Positions 23,858-32,425 are shown, numbered from the stretch's first letter. The stretch: DNA of 64,000 nt from Pseudomonas salomonii (GCF_900107155.1 NZ_FNOX01000010.1:1-64000), one strand, 5' to 3'. Notes: generated by a model not told the origin, from the sequence alone. Numbers and translations: made by a program.

Positions 23858-24727
23858 CTAGTCAGCCAGCATTTTTAACAATGCGCAGGCTGCGGCTGAA
23901 GGCGCCCGGGTGGTGGAGCCGACCAAGGCAAATTCACGGTGCAGCGGCACCGTCAGCGGCATCACGCGCAGGCCATTGCGCTGGGCCGGCAAGGCCATTT
24001 CTGGCACCAGCGTGACACCGACGCCCTCGCGCACCAGGCTGTAGGCGCTGTTCCATTCGCGTACCTCTACGCGGATATCACGCAAGCTCAACCCGGCATC
24101 CGCACCCAGGCTGCGGGCATTGGCGGTGCAACCGCCGGTGGCGAGCACGAAGGGTTGTTCGAGCAGTTCTTGCAGCGACACGCTGGCATCGGCCGGGCGC
24201 TGCGCGATGGGATGATCAGCCGGCAGCACCGCCATCCAGTAATCGCGCCCCAACACCGTGGCGTTGCGCTCGGGCTTGGGGTTGAGCACCACGCCCAGGT
24301 CGATCAGGTCGGCGTCGAGCAAGGTGAGCACTTCGCTGTCCGTGACATCCAGCGTGGTCACTTCAATACCGGGGTTCAACTGACGAAAACGCTGCAACAG
24401 CGGCGTCAGAAAAGCCGCCATCACCATCGGGAAACTGGCGATGCGAATGCTCCCACGCAACAGCGGGCGTGCTTCGTCGACCGTGGTACGAATCGCCTGC
24501 AAGGCGCCCATCATCACCCGCGCCTGCTCGATCACGTTTAGCCCAAGTGCAGTGGGCAAGGTCTTGCGCGGCTCACGTGTGAACAATTGCGCACCCAGGG
24601 TGGCCTCCATGGACGCCATGGCCTGGCTGGCGGCGGACTGGGTCATGCCCACCTGCTCGGCAGCCGCCGTAATGCTGCCGCGATCAGCCACGGCCACCAG
24701 CAAGCGCCAGTGCATCAGGTTCATCAT
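23858..24727 (-). CDS. LysR-family transcriptional regulator, divergent from gstA
   Basis: The 289-residue protein has a LysR winged helix (MNLMHWRLLVAVADRGSITA; SQAMASMEATLGAQLFTREP) and effector domain (RGSIRIASFPMVMAAFLTPL). The frame extends to 24784, but AAGGA 12 bases before ATG 24727 and the normal LysR N-terminus support the shorter form. It is divergent from the GST gene at 24824 across 96 bp and may regulate it. Confidence 0.87.
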   Translation of the reverse strand: MMNLMHWRLLVAVADRGSITAAAEQVGMTQSAASQAMASMEATLGAQLFTREPRKTLPTALGLNVIEQARVMMGALQAIRTTVDEARPLLRGSIRIASFPMVMAAFLTPLLQRFRQLNPGIEVTTLDVTDSEVLTLLDADLIDLGVVLNPKPERNATVLGRDYWMAVLPADHPIAQRPADASVSLQELLEQPFVLATGGCTANARSLGADAGLSLRDIRVEVREWNSAYSLVREGVGVTLVPEMALPAQRNGLRVMPLTVPLHREFALVGSTTRAPSAAACALLKMLAD

Positions 24728-24823
24728 GGCAGTAGCTGTCCTTATGGATGGGGTCTGAAGGTTTAATTTTACGCAAGGTGCCATGCCCGCGAGACTGGCG
24801 CAAATTCAACCGAGTAGCCCCAC

Positions 24824-25426
24824 ATGAAACTGTATTTTTCCCCGAATGCCTGTTCCCTCGCCCCCCATATCGTGCTGCGCGAATTGGCGCTGCCGTTCGA
24901 CTTGGTGCGGGTCGATAACAAGGCCAAAACCACTGCCGATGGCGAAGACTTCCTGCAAATAAACCCCAAGGGCTATGTGGCGGCGCTGCAACTGGATAAC
25001 GGTCAGGTGCTGACCGAAGCCAGTGCGATCCTGCAATACCTGGCCGACCTGCAACCCACCGCCCATTTGGCCCCGGCCAATGGCAGTTGGGAGCGTGTGC
25101 GTTTGCAGGAATGGCTGAATTTCATCGCCAGCGAGATTCACGGCGGGCTGGGGATTTTCTTCAACCCGGCGATTCAAGGCCAAGTGCGAGCCACGTTTGT
25201 GGCCAAGTTGTTCAAGCGCTTTGCGTTTCTGGTGCAGACGCTGGAGCGTCAGGATTATTTGCTGGGCGAGCAGTACTCGGTAGCGGATGCGTATTTGTTT
25301 GTGCTGCTGCGCTGGGCGGCAGTTCATGACATTGATCTGCAGCCGTGGCCGGCACTCACGGCGTTTCAACAACGCGTCGGCGCACGGCCTGCCGTGACGG
25401 CGGCACTGGCCGCTGAAAATCCATGA
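24824..25426 (+). CDS. gstA: Beta-class glutathione S-transferase GstA
   Basis: The 200-residue protein has MKLYFSPNACSLAPHIVLRE with the catalytic cysteine C10 typical of bacterial beta-class GSTs, NPKGYVAALQL with the cis-proline region, LTEASAILQYLAD, and an all-helical C-terminal domain with LLGEQYSVADAYLFVLLRW. It conjugates glutathione to electrophiles or acts as a peroxidase. It stands alone, divergent from the LysR gene and followed by a REPIN 18 bp downstream. Confidence 0.9.
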   Translation: MKLYFSPNACSLAPHIVLRELALPFDLVRVDNKAKTTADGEDFLQINPKGYVAALQLDNGQVLTEASAILQYLADLQPTAHLAPANGSWERVRLQEWLNFIASEIHGGLGIFFNPAIQGQVRATFVAKLFKRFAFLVQTLERQDYLLGEQYSVADAYLFVLLRWAAVHDIDLQPWPALTAFQQRVGARPAVTAALAAENP

Positions 25427-25444
25427 CCTGAAATGCAATTTACT

Positions 25445-25531
25445 GTGGGAGCTGGCTTGCCTGCGATGACTGAGTGTCAGGCAATGATGTGCTGTCTGGG
25501 CCAGCGCTATCGCAGGCAAGCCAGCTTCCAC
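25445..25531. repeat. REPIN, GCTTGCCTGCGA type
   Basis: GTGGGAGCTGGCTTGCCTGCGAT at the left and ATCGCAGGCAAGCCAGCTTCCAC at the right form a two-REP inverted pair with a 45-base spacer. It lies between convergent gstA and the sulfonate-binding protein gene. Confidence 0.9.
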
Positions 25532-25540
25532 AGTTGATGT

Positions 25541-26479
25541 TCACTGGTTTAGAGCCTTGAAGACTATTTGCTGCACATCGACTTTTTTCGGGATCAGGCC
25601 GTTGGCGAAGAACAGGTCGGCGGTGCGTTGCTGGTTGGCGATATCGATGGCTTGCAGCGGGCGAATCGGCTCCGGCGAGCGGTGTTCGAAGTAGCTTTTG
25701 ACCACCGCCGGTTGCAGGCCCAGGGTCTTGGCCATCAAGGCGATGCTTTCTTCGGGCTGGTCCAGGGACAGGCGCTGGGCCTTGCCGAGCGTCTTGATGA
25801 TGGTGGCGACGGCGTGCGGGTACTGTTTGGCAAATGGGCTGTTGACCACAAAGAAACTGCCGGCCGGGTTAAGGCCCTGGCCGTCGCCCAATACGCGGGC
25901 CGCGCCATCGACCACGGCCGCCGAATAGTACGGGTCCCACACCACCCAGGCGTCGACTTTGCCTTGCTCAAACGCCGCGCGGCCGTCGGACGGCGACAGG
26001 TACACCACGTTCACATCCTTCCACTGCAAGCCCGCGCGCAGCAGGCTTTTGAGGAACAGGTTGTGCGCGCTGGAGCCCTTGAGCAACGCCACGCGCTTGC
26101 CCTTGAGTTCGGCCACACTCTGGATCGTGCTGGCTTTGGGCACCAGCACTGCTTCGGTCTTGCCTTCATTGGGCTCGACGGCGAAGTACTGCAAGTCGAT
26201 ACCGGCGGCCTGGGCGAAGATCGGCGGGATGTCGCCGATATTGCCGATGTCCAGGCTGCCGGCGTTCAGCGCTTCGATCAGCGGCGGGCCGCCGAGGAAT
26301 TCGGTCCATTGCACCTGGGTACCGGGCAGCGCCTCTTCGAACAACTTGTGTTCACGGGCCAGCACCATGCTCACCGAACTTTTCTGGTAGCCGATGCGCA
26401 AGGTGGACGGTTCGGCCGCAGACACCGCTGCCGAACACACAAGTGAAGCCAGGACCACACTGAAAAACTTAACCATCAT
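25541..26479 (-). CDS. Sulfonate/taurine-type ABC substrate-binding protein (SsuA-like)
   Basis: The 312-residue secreted protein has a signal peptide (MMVKFFSVVLASLVCSAAVS, cleaved after AAVSAA) and the mature start LRIGYQKS, followed by FLGGPPLIEALNAGSLDIGN and a GDIPPIFAQAAG motif, characteristic of SsuA/TauA-type periplasmic proteins. CGGAGG is 5 bases before ATG 26479; the frame upstream runs through the 107-bp repeat and is not coding. No permease or ATPase is adjacent, so it is an orphan. SsuA-like proteins bind alkanesulfonates. Confidence 0.87.
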   Translation of the reverse strand: MMVKFFSVVLASLVCSAAVSAAEPSTLRIGYQKSSVSMVLAREHKLFEEALPGTQVQWTEFLGGPPLIEALNAGSLDIGNIGDIPPIFAQAAGIDLQYFAVEPNEGKTEAVLVPKASTIQSVAELKGKRVALLKGSSAHNLFLKSLLRAGLQWKDVNVVYLSPSDGRAAFEQGKVDAWVVWDPYYSAAVVDGAARVLGDGQGLNPAGSFFVVNSPFAKQYPHAVATIIKTLGKAQRLSLDQPEESIALMAKTLGLQPAVVKSYFEHRSPEPIRPLQAIDIANQQRTADLFFANGLIPKKVDVQQIVFKALNQ

Positions 26480-26489
26480 TGTTACCTCC

Positions 26490-26602
26490 GATCGTTCCCA
26501 CGCTCTGCGTGGGTATGCCGCCAGGGACGCTCCGCGTCCCGCTCTAAAATCGTGACGCAGAGCGTCACGGGATGCATTCCCACGCGGAGCGTGGGAACGA
26601 TC
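26490..26602. repeat. Palindromic element, copy 5 (113 bp)
   Basis: The ends are GATCGTTCCC and GGGAACGATC as in the others, with about six extra bases (GCTCTAAAATCG) between the GGACGC and TGACGC hairpins. It lies in the 125-bp gap between two solute-binding protein genes, ending 3 bp before the stop codon of the upstream one, whose transcription continues across it. Confidence 0.9.
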
Positions 26603-26604
26603 AG

Positions 26605-27618
26605 CTACAGGCCAGCTTTGACCTTGGCCGCGACATCCGCAGGCACCCATTGCTGCCACACGTGCGGCTGCTCTTTGAGGAACGCCAGCGCGACCTGACG
26701 CGGCTGTTCACGTTTCTCGCTCATCTGCGCGAGGATGCCGTTGAGCAGGTCGATCGGCAGGTCGACTTTTTCAAAGAAGGTGACTAACTGTGGGTATTGC
26801 GCCTTGAACGGCGCCGACACGCCAATCGCCAAATGCGCAGGCATCGAGCGGGTGCCAATGGGGTGCGGGTTGTTGGCGTCGGCCAGGGTTTTCCAGGCGT
26901 CGGCGTTGAACGGTGGTTCTTCAAGCTTGATCAGTTTGAAGCGGCCCAGTAGTGGCGTCGGCGACCAGTAGTAGAACAGCACCGGCTTGCCACGACGGAT
27001 CGAGGAGGCCACTTCAGCATCCAGCGCCGCGCCGGAGCCGGTACGAAAGTTCACAAAGGTGTCGGTCAGGCCATAGGCCTTGAGTTTCTGGCTGTTGACG
27101 ATTTCCGAGGTCCAGCCGGTGGGGCTGTTGAGAAAGCGCCCTTTGCTCGGGTCTTCCGGGTCGCGGAACACGTCTTTGTAGCGCGCCAGGTCGGCCACCG
27201 ACTTAAGCTGCGGCGCCAGCGCTTTGATGCCGCGCTCGGCATCACCCTTGATCACGTATTCGGGCACCCACCAGCCCTCGGTGGCACCTTTGACCGTGTC
27301 GCCCAGGCCGAATACTTTGCCTTCGGCCTCGGCCTTGACCCACGCCGGACTGCGCCCGGCCCATTCTTCGCCGATCACCTGGATGTCGTCCTTGGCCAGG
27401 GCGGCTTCCAGGCTCACGGTACTGCCGGGCAGGGTGTCGGTAGGCAGGCCGTAGCCTTTTTCGACGATCAGGCGCAGCACTTCGGTGATCAGGCTGCCGC
27501 TTTCCCAGGTGATGTCGCCGAAGTGGATGGGTTTGATGCTGTCGGCGGCCTGGGCTGGCTGTGTCAGGAGAGCCAGTGCCAGCAGCGAGCCACCGAGCAG
27601 GTATTTAATGGTTTTCAT
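26605..27618 (-). CDS. Glycine betaine/proline-type ABC substrate-binding protein
   Basis: The 337-residue secreted protein has a signal peptide (MKTIKYLLGGSLLALALLTQ, then PAQA) and a ProX-like mature part: IHFGDITWESGSLITEVLRL, GYGLPTDTLPGSTVSLEAAL, EEWAGRSPAW, VKGATEGWWVPEYV. Quaternary amine binding proteins have such aromatic boxes. GAGG lies 7 bases before ATG 27618. No ABC permease or ATPase is next to it, and a sigma factor gene is 70 bp upstream on the same strand. The substrate (betaine, choline or carnitine) is inferred from family. Confidence 0.87.
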   Translation of the reverse strand: MKTIKYLLGGSLLALALLTQPAQAADSIKPIHFGDITWESGSLITEVLRLIVEKGYGLPTDTLPGSTVSLEAALAKDDIQVIGEEWAGRSPAWVKAEAEGKVFGLGDTVKGATEGWWVPEYVIKGDAERGIKALAPQLKSVADLARYKDVFRDPEDPSKGRFLNSPTGWTSEIVNSQKLKAYGLTDTFVNFRTGSGAALDAEVASSIRRGKPVLFYYWSPTPLLGRFKLIKLEEPPFNADAWKTLADANNPHPIGTRSMPAHLAIGVSAPFKAQYPQLVTFFEKVDLPIDLLNGILAQMSEKREQPRQVALAFLKEQPHVWQQWVPADVAAKVKAGL

Positions 27619-27641
27619 GCAGAACCTCATTTTCCGGAACA

Positions 27642-27660
27642 CAGGCAAGCCAGCTCCCAC
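27642..27660. repeat. Single half-REP
   Basis: CAGGCAAGCCAGCTCCCAC is the inverted half of the GCTTGCCTGCGA-type REP. It lies upstream of the betaine-binding protein start, without a partner. Confidence 0.6.
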
Positions 27661-27687
27661 ACTGGATCGGTGTGCCACTCACGTTGT

Positions 27688-28233
27688 TTAAAAGTCATAA
27701 CTGAGCCGCGTGTAGCTGTATGGCTGGCCGGGCGGCTGGCGCAGGCAACGCTTGAGCGCACGGGCCATGTAGTCGCTGACCGAGCGTTGGGAAATGCCCA
27801 GTTCGGCGGCGATTTCGGGATAGGTCAGGCCATTGAGTTGCGAGAGCAAAAAGGTCGCCTTGACCTTGGCGGGCAAGCCGTCGAGCAGTTGGTCGATGGC
27901 CTGCAGGGCTTCGAGCACGTGCACAAGGTCTTCGGGCGACGGTGCGTTGCAGGTTTCGTCGTTGTCCAGCGCATCGAGGTAAGCGCGTTCCAGGTCACGG
28001 CGACGCCACCGCTGGTACATCAAACGCTGGGCGATGGTGGTGAGCAACGCGCGCGGCTGACGAATCGGTAGCACGCCGGGTGAAGTCAGCAGGTGCACGA
28101 AGGTGTCGGCGGCGATGTCTTCGGCGTGTGCGCGGGAATCAAGGTGGCGGTGCAAACGGCTGCACAGCCAGTGGTAATGACTGCGGAACAATCCGCCCAC
28201 GTAATCGCGGTGAGAAGTGTCGGCGCCGGACAT
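27688..28233 (-). CDS. FecI-like ECF sigma factor, no FecR partner
   Basis: The 181-residue sigma factor has region 2 (~12-80: YVGGLFRSHYHWLCSRLHRH, SRAHAEDIAADTFVHLLTSP) and region 4 (~110-165: LLDGLPAKVKATFLLSQLNG, LTYPEIAAELGISQRSVSDY), in the pattern of FecI-type sigma factors for iron siderophore uptake. FecI normally has FecR and a TonB-dependent receptor next to it; here neither is present. It is 70 bp upstream of the betaine-binding protein gene on the same strand. An AT-rich tract (28300-28340) just before its start may hold its promoter. Confidence 0.88.
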   Translation of the reverse strand: MSGADTSHRDYVGGLFRSHYHWLCSRLHRHLDSRAHAEDIAADTFVHLLTSPGVLPIRQPRALLTTIAQRLMYQRWRRRDLERAYLDALDNDETCNAPSPEDLVHVLEALQAIDQLLDGLPAKVKATFLLSQLNGLTYPEIAAELGISQRSVSDYMARALKRCLRQPPGQPYSYTRLSYDF

Positions 28234-28341
28234 AGTGGCTCCATCTGAGAGGGTTGCGCGTTATGTCCGGTGTTCCGGTGGAGCGATCCTAGCAAGGCTG
28301 CTTATTCTTTAATAATATTTAAAAGGTATTTTTATATAACC

Positions 28342-28454
28342 GATCGTTCCCACGCTCTGCGTGGGAATGCAGCCCTGGACGCTCTGCGTCTGCTCCTGAA
28401 CGCATGACGCGGAGCGTCACAGGAGGCATTCCCACGCGGAGCGTGGGAACGATC
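28342..28454. repeat. Palindromic element, copy 6 (113 bp), supplies a stop codon
   Basis: The ends are GATCGTTCCC and GGGAACGATC, with extra bases (TGCTCCTGAACGC) in the middle and the internal GGAC arm altered. The stop codon of the PhnD-like gene (TCA at 28453-28455) overlaps the last two bases of the element. It separates that gene from the sigma factor gene. Confidence 0.88.
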
Positions 28455-29244
28455 AGCGTAGGTGCGGGTAGCCGGCATCGGCGGCTGTTTGCTGGTAGCC
28501 CAGAAGCACCTGGTAGTCGTCTTCGCTGGCGGGCAGGACTGCCTGAATGCCGAGGGTTTCGACTACATGTGGTAAATCCTGCAACGCTTGATTCATCACT
28601 TCACGAATGTGCGCGGCTTGCTCATCGTTCAAGTGCAGCGCGCCGATGAAGGGCAAGGTCGGGCTCGGCGCGCTGTGGGTGATGATGCGCAGCTCTGCTA
28701 CTTCTTCGGGTGCGAAACGGGCGAGGTAGTCGTAGGTTACGCTGTCGATGGCGGCAAGGTCGGCGCGGCCTTCGCGCAGCCAGCGCAGGCTTTCACGGTG
28801 GGCGCCGCTGATGCCGACGCTGGCGAAGAAGCGGCCTTTGCGGTGCAGCGGTGCAAGGCGTTCGCGCAGCAGGTTCATGCCGCTGTTGGAGTCGTGGCCG
28901 TTGATCACGCCGCGGCTGTCGTAAAAGTCCGCGAGCTGCGTGCGCGGGGTGTCGTCGCGGGTCAGCAGCAGGCTGCAATGTTCGCCCTGCCGGCTGTGGG
29001 CCAGCTCATAGCGCGGGCGGCCGATCACGCGCACTTTGCCGCGCAGCTGGGTCATCAACGGGTAGCCGCAGGTTTGCGTCACCAGCAGTTCGGGTGCGAG
29101 CCACAGGCCTTTTAGGTCGAGGTGGTCAGCGTTGCGGCGGTTCAGGTTCAGGCGCTCGAAAATGCGCGTCAGCCACGCTTGGTTGGCCTGGTGCACCGCT
29201 GCGGGCGCGACGTACATCAATAACTCGGCGTAGTGGTCACTCAT
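28453..29244 (-). CDS. PhnD-like phosphonate/phosphate ABC substrate-binding domain protein, no signal peptide
   Basis: The 263-residue protein has the PhnD-type bilobed fold: GLWLAPELLVTQTCGYPLMT, FYDSRGVINGHDSNSGMNLL, GRADLAAIDSVTYDYLAR. It begins MSDHYAELLMYVAP without a signal peptide or lipobox, unusual for a transport binding protein, so it may be a cytoplasmic sensor or mis-annotated relative. The stop codon comes from the repeat element. It is 9 bp downstream of the desaturase gene and likely co-transcribed with it. Confidence 0.8.
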   Translation of the reverse strand: MSDHYAELLMYVAPAAVHQANQAWLTRIFERLNLNRRNADHLDLKGLWLAPELLVTQTCGYPLMTQLRGKVRVIGRPRYELAHSRQGEHCSLLLTRDDTPRTQLADFYDSRGVINGHDSNSGMNLLRERLAPLHRKGRFFASVGISGAHRESLRWLREGRADLAAIDSVTYDYLARFAPEEVAELRIITHSAPSPTLPFIGALHLNDEQAAHIREVMNQALQDLPHVVETLGIQAVLPASEDDYQVLLGYQQTAADAGYPHLR

Positions 29245-29253
29245 GGTCGTCTC

Positions 29254-30183
29254 TCACGCAAATGGGTGCCTTGGGCTGTCGATGGCCTTGAGGCCGTGGC
29301 GGCTGATCAACTGGCCATAACCGCGCACCAGGAAACCACCGCTGCGCGCCACCCATTGTTCGCGTCGCGCCCGGTAGACCGTGGGCAGCAGATACCAGGG
29401 CAACTTGGGCAAGTCGTGGTGCACCAGGTGCAGGTTGTTATTGAGGAACAGCCAGGTCCACGGCCAGGACGCTTCGTTGAGCACCGTGCGCTGTTCCGGC
29501 TGCAGGTGTGGGCGATGTTCATAGTAGGAACGGATCGACGCCAGGGACAAGGCCGGCGCGGTCACCAGCAGCAGGTAATGCCACACCGGGATGGCGCTGT
29601 ACTGGTCAATAAAGCTCAGCATCAGGATTGTCACCCCGCCGTGGGCCAGCCACATCGGCCACACCTGGGGCAGGCGTTGGAGTTGATGACGTGCTAATCG
29701 GGCGATGGCCAGAGGGGATGCCAGCAGAAAACGGCCGAGTAGGGTTTTGGTCAGCCAATGCACGCCACGTTTGAATAACGAGCTGTTATCCCACTGGTGT
29801 CGATTGAGGTAGCGGCTTTCCGGGTCGATGCCCGGCAGAGTCAGGTCTTCGTCGTTGTGGTGCAGCAGATGGCTGTCGCGGTACAGCGTGTAGGGATACC
29901 ACACGGCGAAAGGCGCGTAGCCGAGCAGTTTGTTGATCAGGGGCGAACGGGTGGGATGGCCATGCAGCAATTCGTGTTGCACCGACAGCCAGAGGGTCAC
30001 CAGCGGGATCAGCAACACCGTGCTCAGCCACAGGCCCAACCAGTGGCTGGCGAACATCACGGCAAACCAGCCGGCGTACACGCCGATCAGCAACAGCCAG
30101 GTCGGCCACTCTGTGATTGCGGTAAAACTGCGTGCCAGGGCTTCGATTTCCCGGCGGTGGGTCAGATCAAGGTAGTTGGCCAT
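29254..30183 (-). CDS. Membrane fatty acid desaturase-type protein
   Basis: The 309-residue membrane protein has the three histidine boxes of the desaturase family: HELLHGHP, DSHLLHH and HLVHHDLP, plus four hydrophobic segments. The boxes hold the diiron centre that inserts a double bond or hydroxyl group in an acyl chain. The substrate is unknown. It is followed after 9 bp by the PhnD-like gene. Confidence 0.87.
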   Translation of the reverse strand: MANYLDLTHRREIEALARSFTAITEWPTWLLLIGVYAGWFAVMFASHWLGLWLSTVLLIPLVTLWLSVQHELLHGHPTRSPLINKLLGYAPFAVWYPYTLYRDSHLLHHNDEDLTLPGIDPESRYLNRHQWDNSSLFKRGVHWLTKTLLGRFLLASPLAIARLARHQLQRLPQVWPMWLAHGGVTILMLSFIDQYSAIPVWHYLLLVTAPALSLASIRSYYEHRPHLQPEQRTVLNEASWPWTWLFLNNNLHLVHHDLPKLPWYLLPTVYRARREQWVARSGGFLVRGYGQLISRHGLKAIDSPRHPFA

Positions 30184-30264
30184 CGGCAGCTCAGAGCAGG
30201 TGTTTCCTGCTCTGTGCAGTGAGGCGCAAAAATCTTGCAGATCGTTTGGTTCTAAGCTTGTAAC

Positions 30265-30381
30265 TCAGTGACCGAACAGGCCGGCTTCGGACTTCTTGGT
30301 TTTTTTCTCGGCGCGTTTTTCATCGGCGGTTTTTGCCGGCTTTTTCTTCGCGGCTTTCTTTGAATCCATACCTTTGGCCAT
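30265..30381 (-). CDS. Small lysine-rich conserved protein (38 residues)
   Basis: The short frame MAKGMDSKKAAKKKPAKTAD ends with EAGLFGH and is one-third lysine, giving a very basic protein. GGAG lies 10 bases before ATG 30381. A longer frame to 30540 runs into the promoter of the divergent GNAT gene, so the short start is preferred. Small Lys/Ala-rich proteins of this kind occur in Pseudomonas; the function is unknown. Confidence 0.75.
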   Translation of the reverse strand: MAKGMDSKKAAKKKPAKTADEKRAEKKTKKSEAGLFGH

Positions 30382-30484
30382 GATGCATGCTCCACGTGAA
30401 GGGGATGTAACACTGGGTATACCACCTATTGCCCGGCAGAAGGCGCTTATAATCGGCGGCCCTTGATTACGTTGCCCAAACACC

Positions 30485-30922
30485 ATGCCCGAACTGCACC
30501 TCCAACTGCTGGCAGAGCCGCTGTGGCCGCTGCTGAACAAGTTTTACCGCAGCCATAACTCGTCGATGAAGGCGCTCAAGGGCGGGCGCTTGTGGGTGGC
30601 GCGCGACGGCGAGATTGTCGCCGGGCTGTGCCTGACGCCTGTGGTGGGCGGGCAATGGTTGACCGGCGTGTTTGTCGACCCGGCCTATCGCGGCCACGGG
30701 TTGGCGGCGCGGTTGATCGCTGCGGCAGTGGCCGATGTGGAAGGTACGGTGTGGCTGCTGTGTCATCCGGAGCTGGAAGGCTTGTATCAGCGCATGGGGT
30801 TTACCCAGGCAACCACCCTGCCTCAATCCCTGAGTGAGCGTCTGGTGCGCTATAAACGCAACAAACCCATGATCGCCATGGGCTTAGAACCGTTAGTGAG
30901 GACCACTGCGGATAATGTGTGA
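30485..30922 (+). CDS. GNAT-family N-acetyltransferase
   Basis: The 145-residue protein has GNAT motif A VDPAYRGHGLAARLIAAAVA near residues 63-82 and motif B YQRMGF near residue 100. The N-terminal part (LLAEPLWPLLNKFYRSHNSS) is a helical strand typical of short acetyltransferases. It is divergent from the Lys-rich gene and 59 bp upstream of the methyltransferase-like gene, with which it may be co-transcribed. Substrate unknown. Confidence 0.85.
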   Translation: MPELHLQLLAEPLWPLLNKFYRSHNSSMKALKGGRLWVARDGEIVAGLCLTPVVGGQWLTGVFVDPAYRGHGLAARLIAAAVADVEGTVWLLCHPELEGLYQRMGFTQATTLPQSLSERLVRYKRNKPMIAMGLEPLVRTTADNV

Positions 30923-30981
30923 TCGCCCCGTGCAAGGCCCGTGCTAGCCTCGACAGCACAGTGGCCCCTTACAGGATGATC

Positions 30982-31800
30982 ATGAAAACCACGCTTGCAG
31001 CGCTGTCTCTTACCGCCCTCCTCGCTCCGGCTTTAAGCCAGGCAGCGAATGCGCCGATTACCGCCGAGCAATACGCCAGCGTGCTGGCCGGCAGTTGGCG
31101 CGACCCGGCCAATAGCGCGCGTGACGGTTACCGCCACCCGCAGCAAACCCTGGAGTTCTTTGGCCTGAGCGCCAACCAGAGCGTGATCGAAATCACCCCG
31201 GGCGGCGGTTGGTTCAGCGAAATACTCGCGCCGCTGCTCAAGGACCACGGGCATTACATCGCCGCCGTGCAAGCCGCCAGCACTAGCGCTTATGCTGCGA
31301 CGTCCGAACAGAACCTGAAAAACAAATTCGCCGCCGACCCTGCGCGCTATGCCAGGGCCGACGTCGTCGAGTTCAACCCCAAAGCTCCGGTATTCGGCAA
31401 ACCGGCTTCAGTGGACGCCGTGCTGACCTTTCGCAATGTGCATAACTGGGTAGACGCGGGCACCGCACCGGCGACCTTCAGCGCGTTTTACACCGTGCTC
31501 AAACCCGGCGGTGTGCTGGGCGTGGAAGATCACCGGGCCAAGGACGGCGCGGACCTGGAAGCGATCAAGGACAGCGGCTACCTGACCACGGCGCAAGTGG
31601 TGAAGCTGGCGACGGACGCCGGGTTCAAGCTGGCCGGGCAAAGCGAGGTGAATGCCAACCCCAAGGACACCAAGGACTACCCGGGCGGCGTGTGGACGTT
31701 GCCTCCGTCGTTGCGGTATGGGGAGCAGGATAAGGCCAGGTATCTGGCGATCGGCGAGTCGGATCGGATGACGTTGCGGTTTATCAAGCCCGTCAAATAG
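30982..31800 (+). CDS. Periplasmic class I methyltransferase-like protein
   Basis: The 272-residue protein has a signal peptide (MKTTLAALSLTALLAPALSQ, cleaved after SQA) and a Rossmann-type core with SVIEITPGGGWFSEILAPLL, equivalent to the SAM-binding motif I of class I methyltransferases, plus RADVVEFNP and LTFRNVHNWVD. A methyltransferase exported to the periplasm is odd because SAM is not expected there; it may have lost catalysis and bind another ligand. ATG 30982 was chosen because AGGA lies 5 bases before it. This gene pattern recurs in Pseudomonas as a small conserved family. Confidence 0.75.
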   Translation: MKTTLAALSLTALLAPALSQAANAPITAEQYASVLAGSWRDPANSARDGYRHPQQTLEFFGLSANQSVIEITPGGGWFSEILAPLLKDHGHYIAAVQAASTSAYAATSEQNLKNKFAADPARYARADVVEFNPKAPVFGKPASVDAVLTFRNVHNWVDAGTAPATFSAFYTVLKPGGVLGVEDHRAKDGADLEAIKDSGYLTTAQVVKLATDAGFKLAGQSEVNANPKDTKDYPGGVWTLPPSLRYGEQDKARYLAIGESDRMTLRFIKPVK

Positions 31801-31823
31801 TTCGGTTGAAGTGCAATCCAAAT

Positions 31824-31857
31824 GTGGGAGCCAGCTCCCACACAAGCCCGCTCCCAC
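31824..31857. repeat. Degenerate REP cluster
   Basis: Two overlapping units, GTGGGAGCCAGCTCCCAC and CAAGCCCGCTCCCAC, mix the two REP families. It lies between the convergent methyltransferase and def genes. Confidence 0.7.
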
Positions 31858-31882
31858 ATTTTTATCTCAGTGTGCCTGAGGG

Positions 31883-32422
31883 CTACTCGTCAGCGTTTGG
31901 GTCCATATCCGGGAACATCACTTCGATAAACCCGAACTTGCTGAAGTCGGTAATCCGCGAGGGGTACAGACGGCCGATCAGGTGATCGCACTCATGCTGC
32001 ACCACCCGCGCATGGAAGCCGTCGGCAACGCGCACGATCGGCTCGCCCTTGGGGTCGAAACCTTCGTAGCGAATCTGCTGGTAACGATCCACCGCACCGC
32101 GCAGGCCGGGCACCGACAGGCAACCTTCGTAGCCTTCTTCCAGTACCGGGCTGAGCGGCGTGATCAGCGGGTTGATCAGGATGGTCTGCGGCACCGGCGG
32201 CGCGTCCGGGTAGCGTTCGCTGGCCTCGAAACCGAAGATCACCAACTGCAGGTCCACACCAATCTGCGGGGCGGCCAGGCCGACACCGCCGACGTGTTCC
32301 ATGGTCTGGAACATGTCATCAATCAATTGCCACAGCTCAGGGCTGTCGAACATTTCCGGCGGAACCGGTGGCGCGATGCGCAGCAGGCGTTCGTCGCCCA
32401 TTTTCAGGATTTCACGGATCAT
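31883..32422 (-). CDS. def: Peptide deformylase
   Basis: The 179-residue enzyme has the three deformylase motifs: GGVGLAAPQIG at 45-55, EGCLSVPG at 99-106 and QHECDH at 142-147. Metal ligands are C101, H143 and H147; the catalytic glutamate is E144. It removes the formyl group from nascent proteins. This is probably the second (paralogous) deformylase of the genome, because it is not next to fmt, where the main def normally lies. It is 3 bp downstream of the yihY-like gene. Confidence 0.93.
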   Translation of the reverse strand: MIREILKMGDERLLRIAPPVPPEMFDSPELWQLIDDMFQTMEHVGGVGLAAPQIGVDLQLVIFGFEASERYPDAPPVPQTILINPLITPLSPVLEEGYEGCLSVPGLRGAVDRYQQIRYEGFDPKGEPIVRVADGFHARVVQHECDHLIGRLYPSRITDFSKFGFIEVMFPDMDPNADE

Positions 32423-32425
32423 CGA

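Noticed and set aside
26480..26659. N-terminal extension of the SsuA-like protein through the repeat element
   Set aside because: The downstream start has a signal peptide and a CGGAGG site; the extension is translated repeat.
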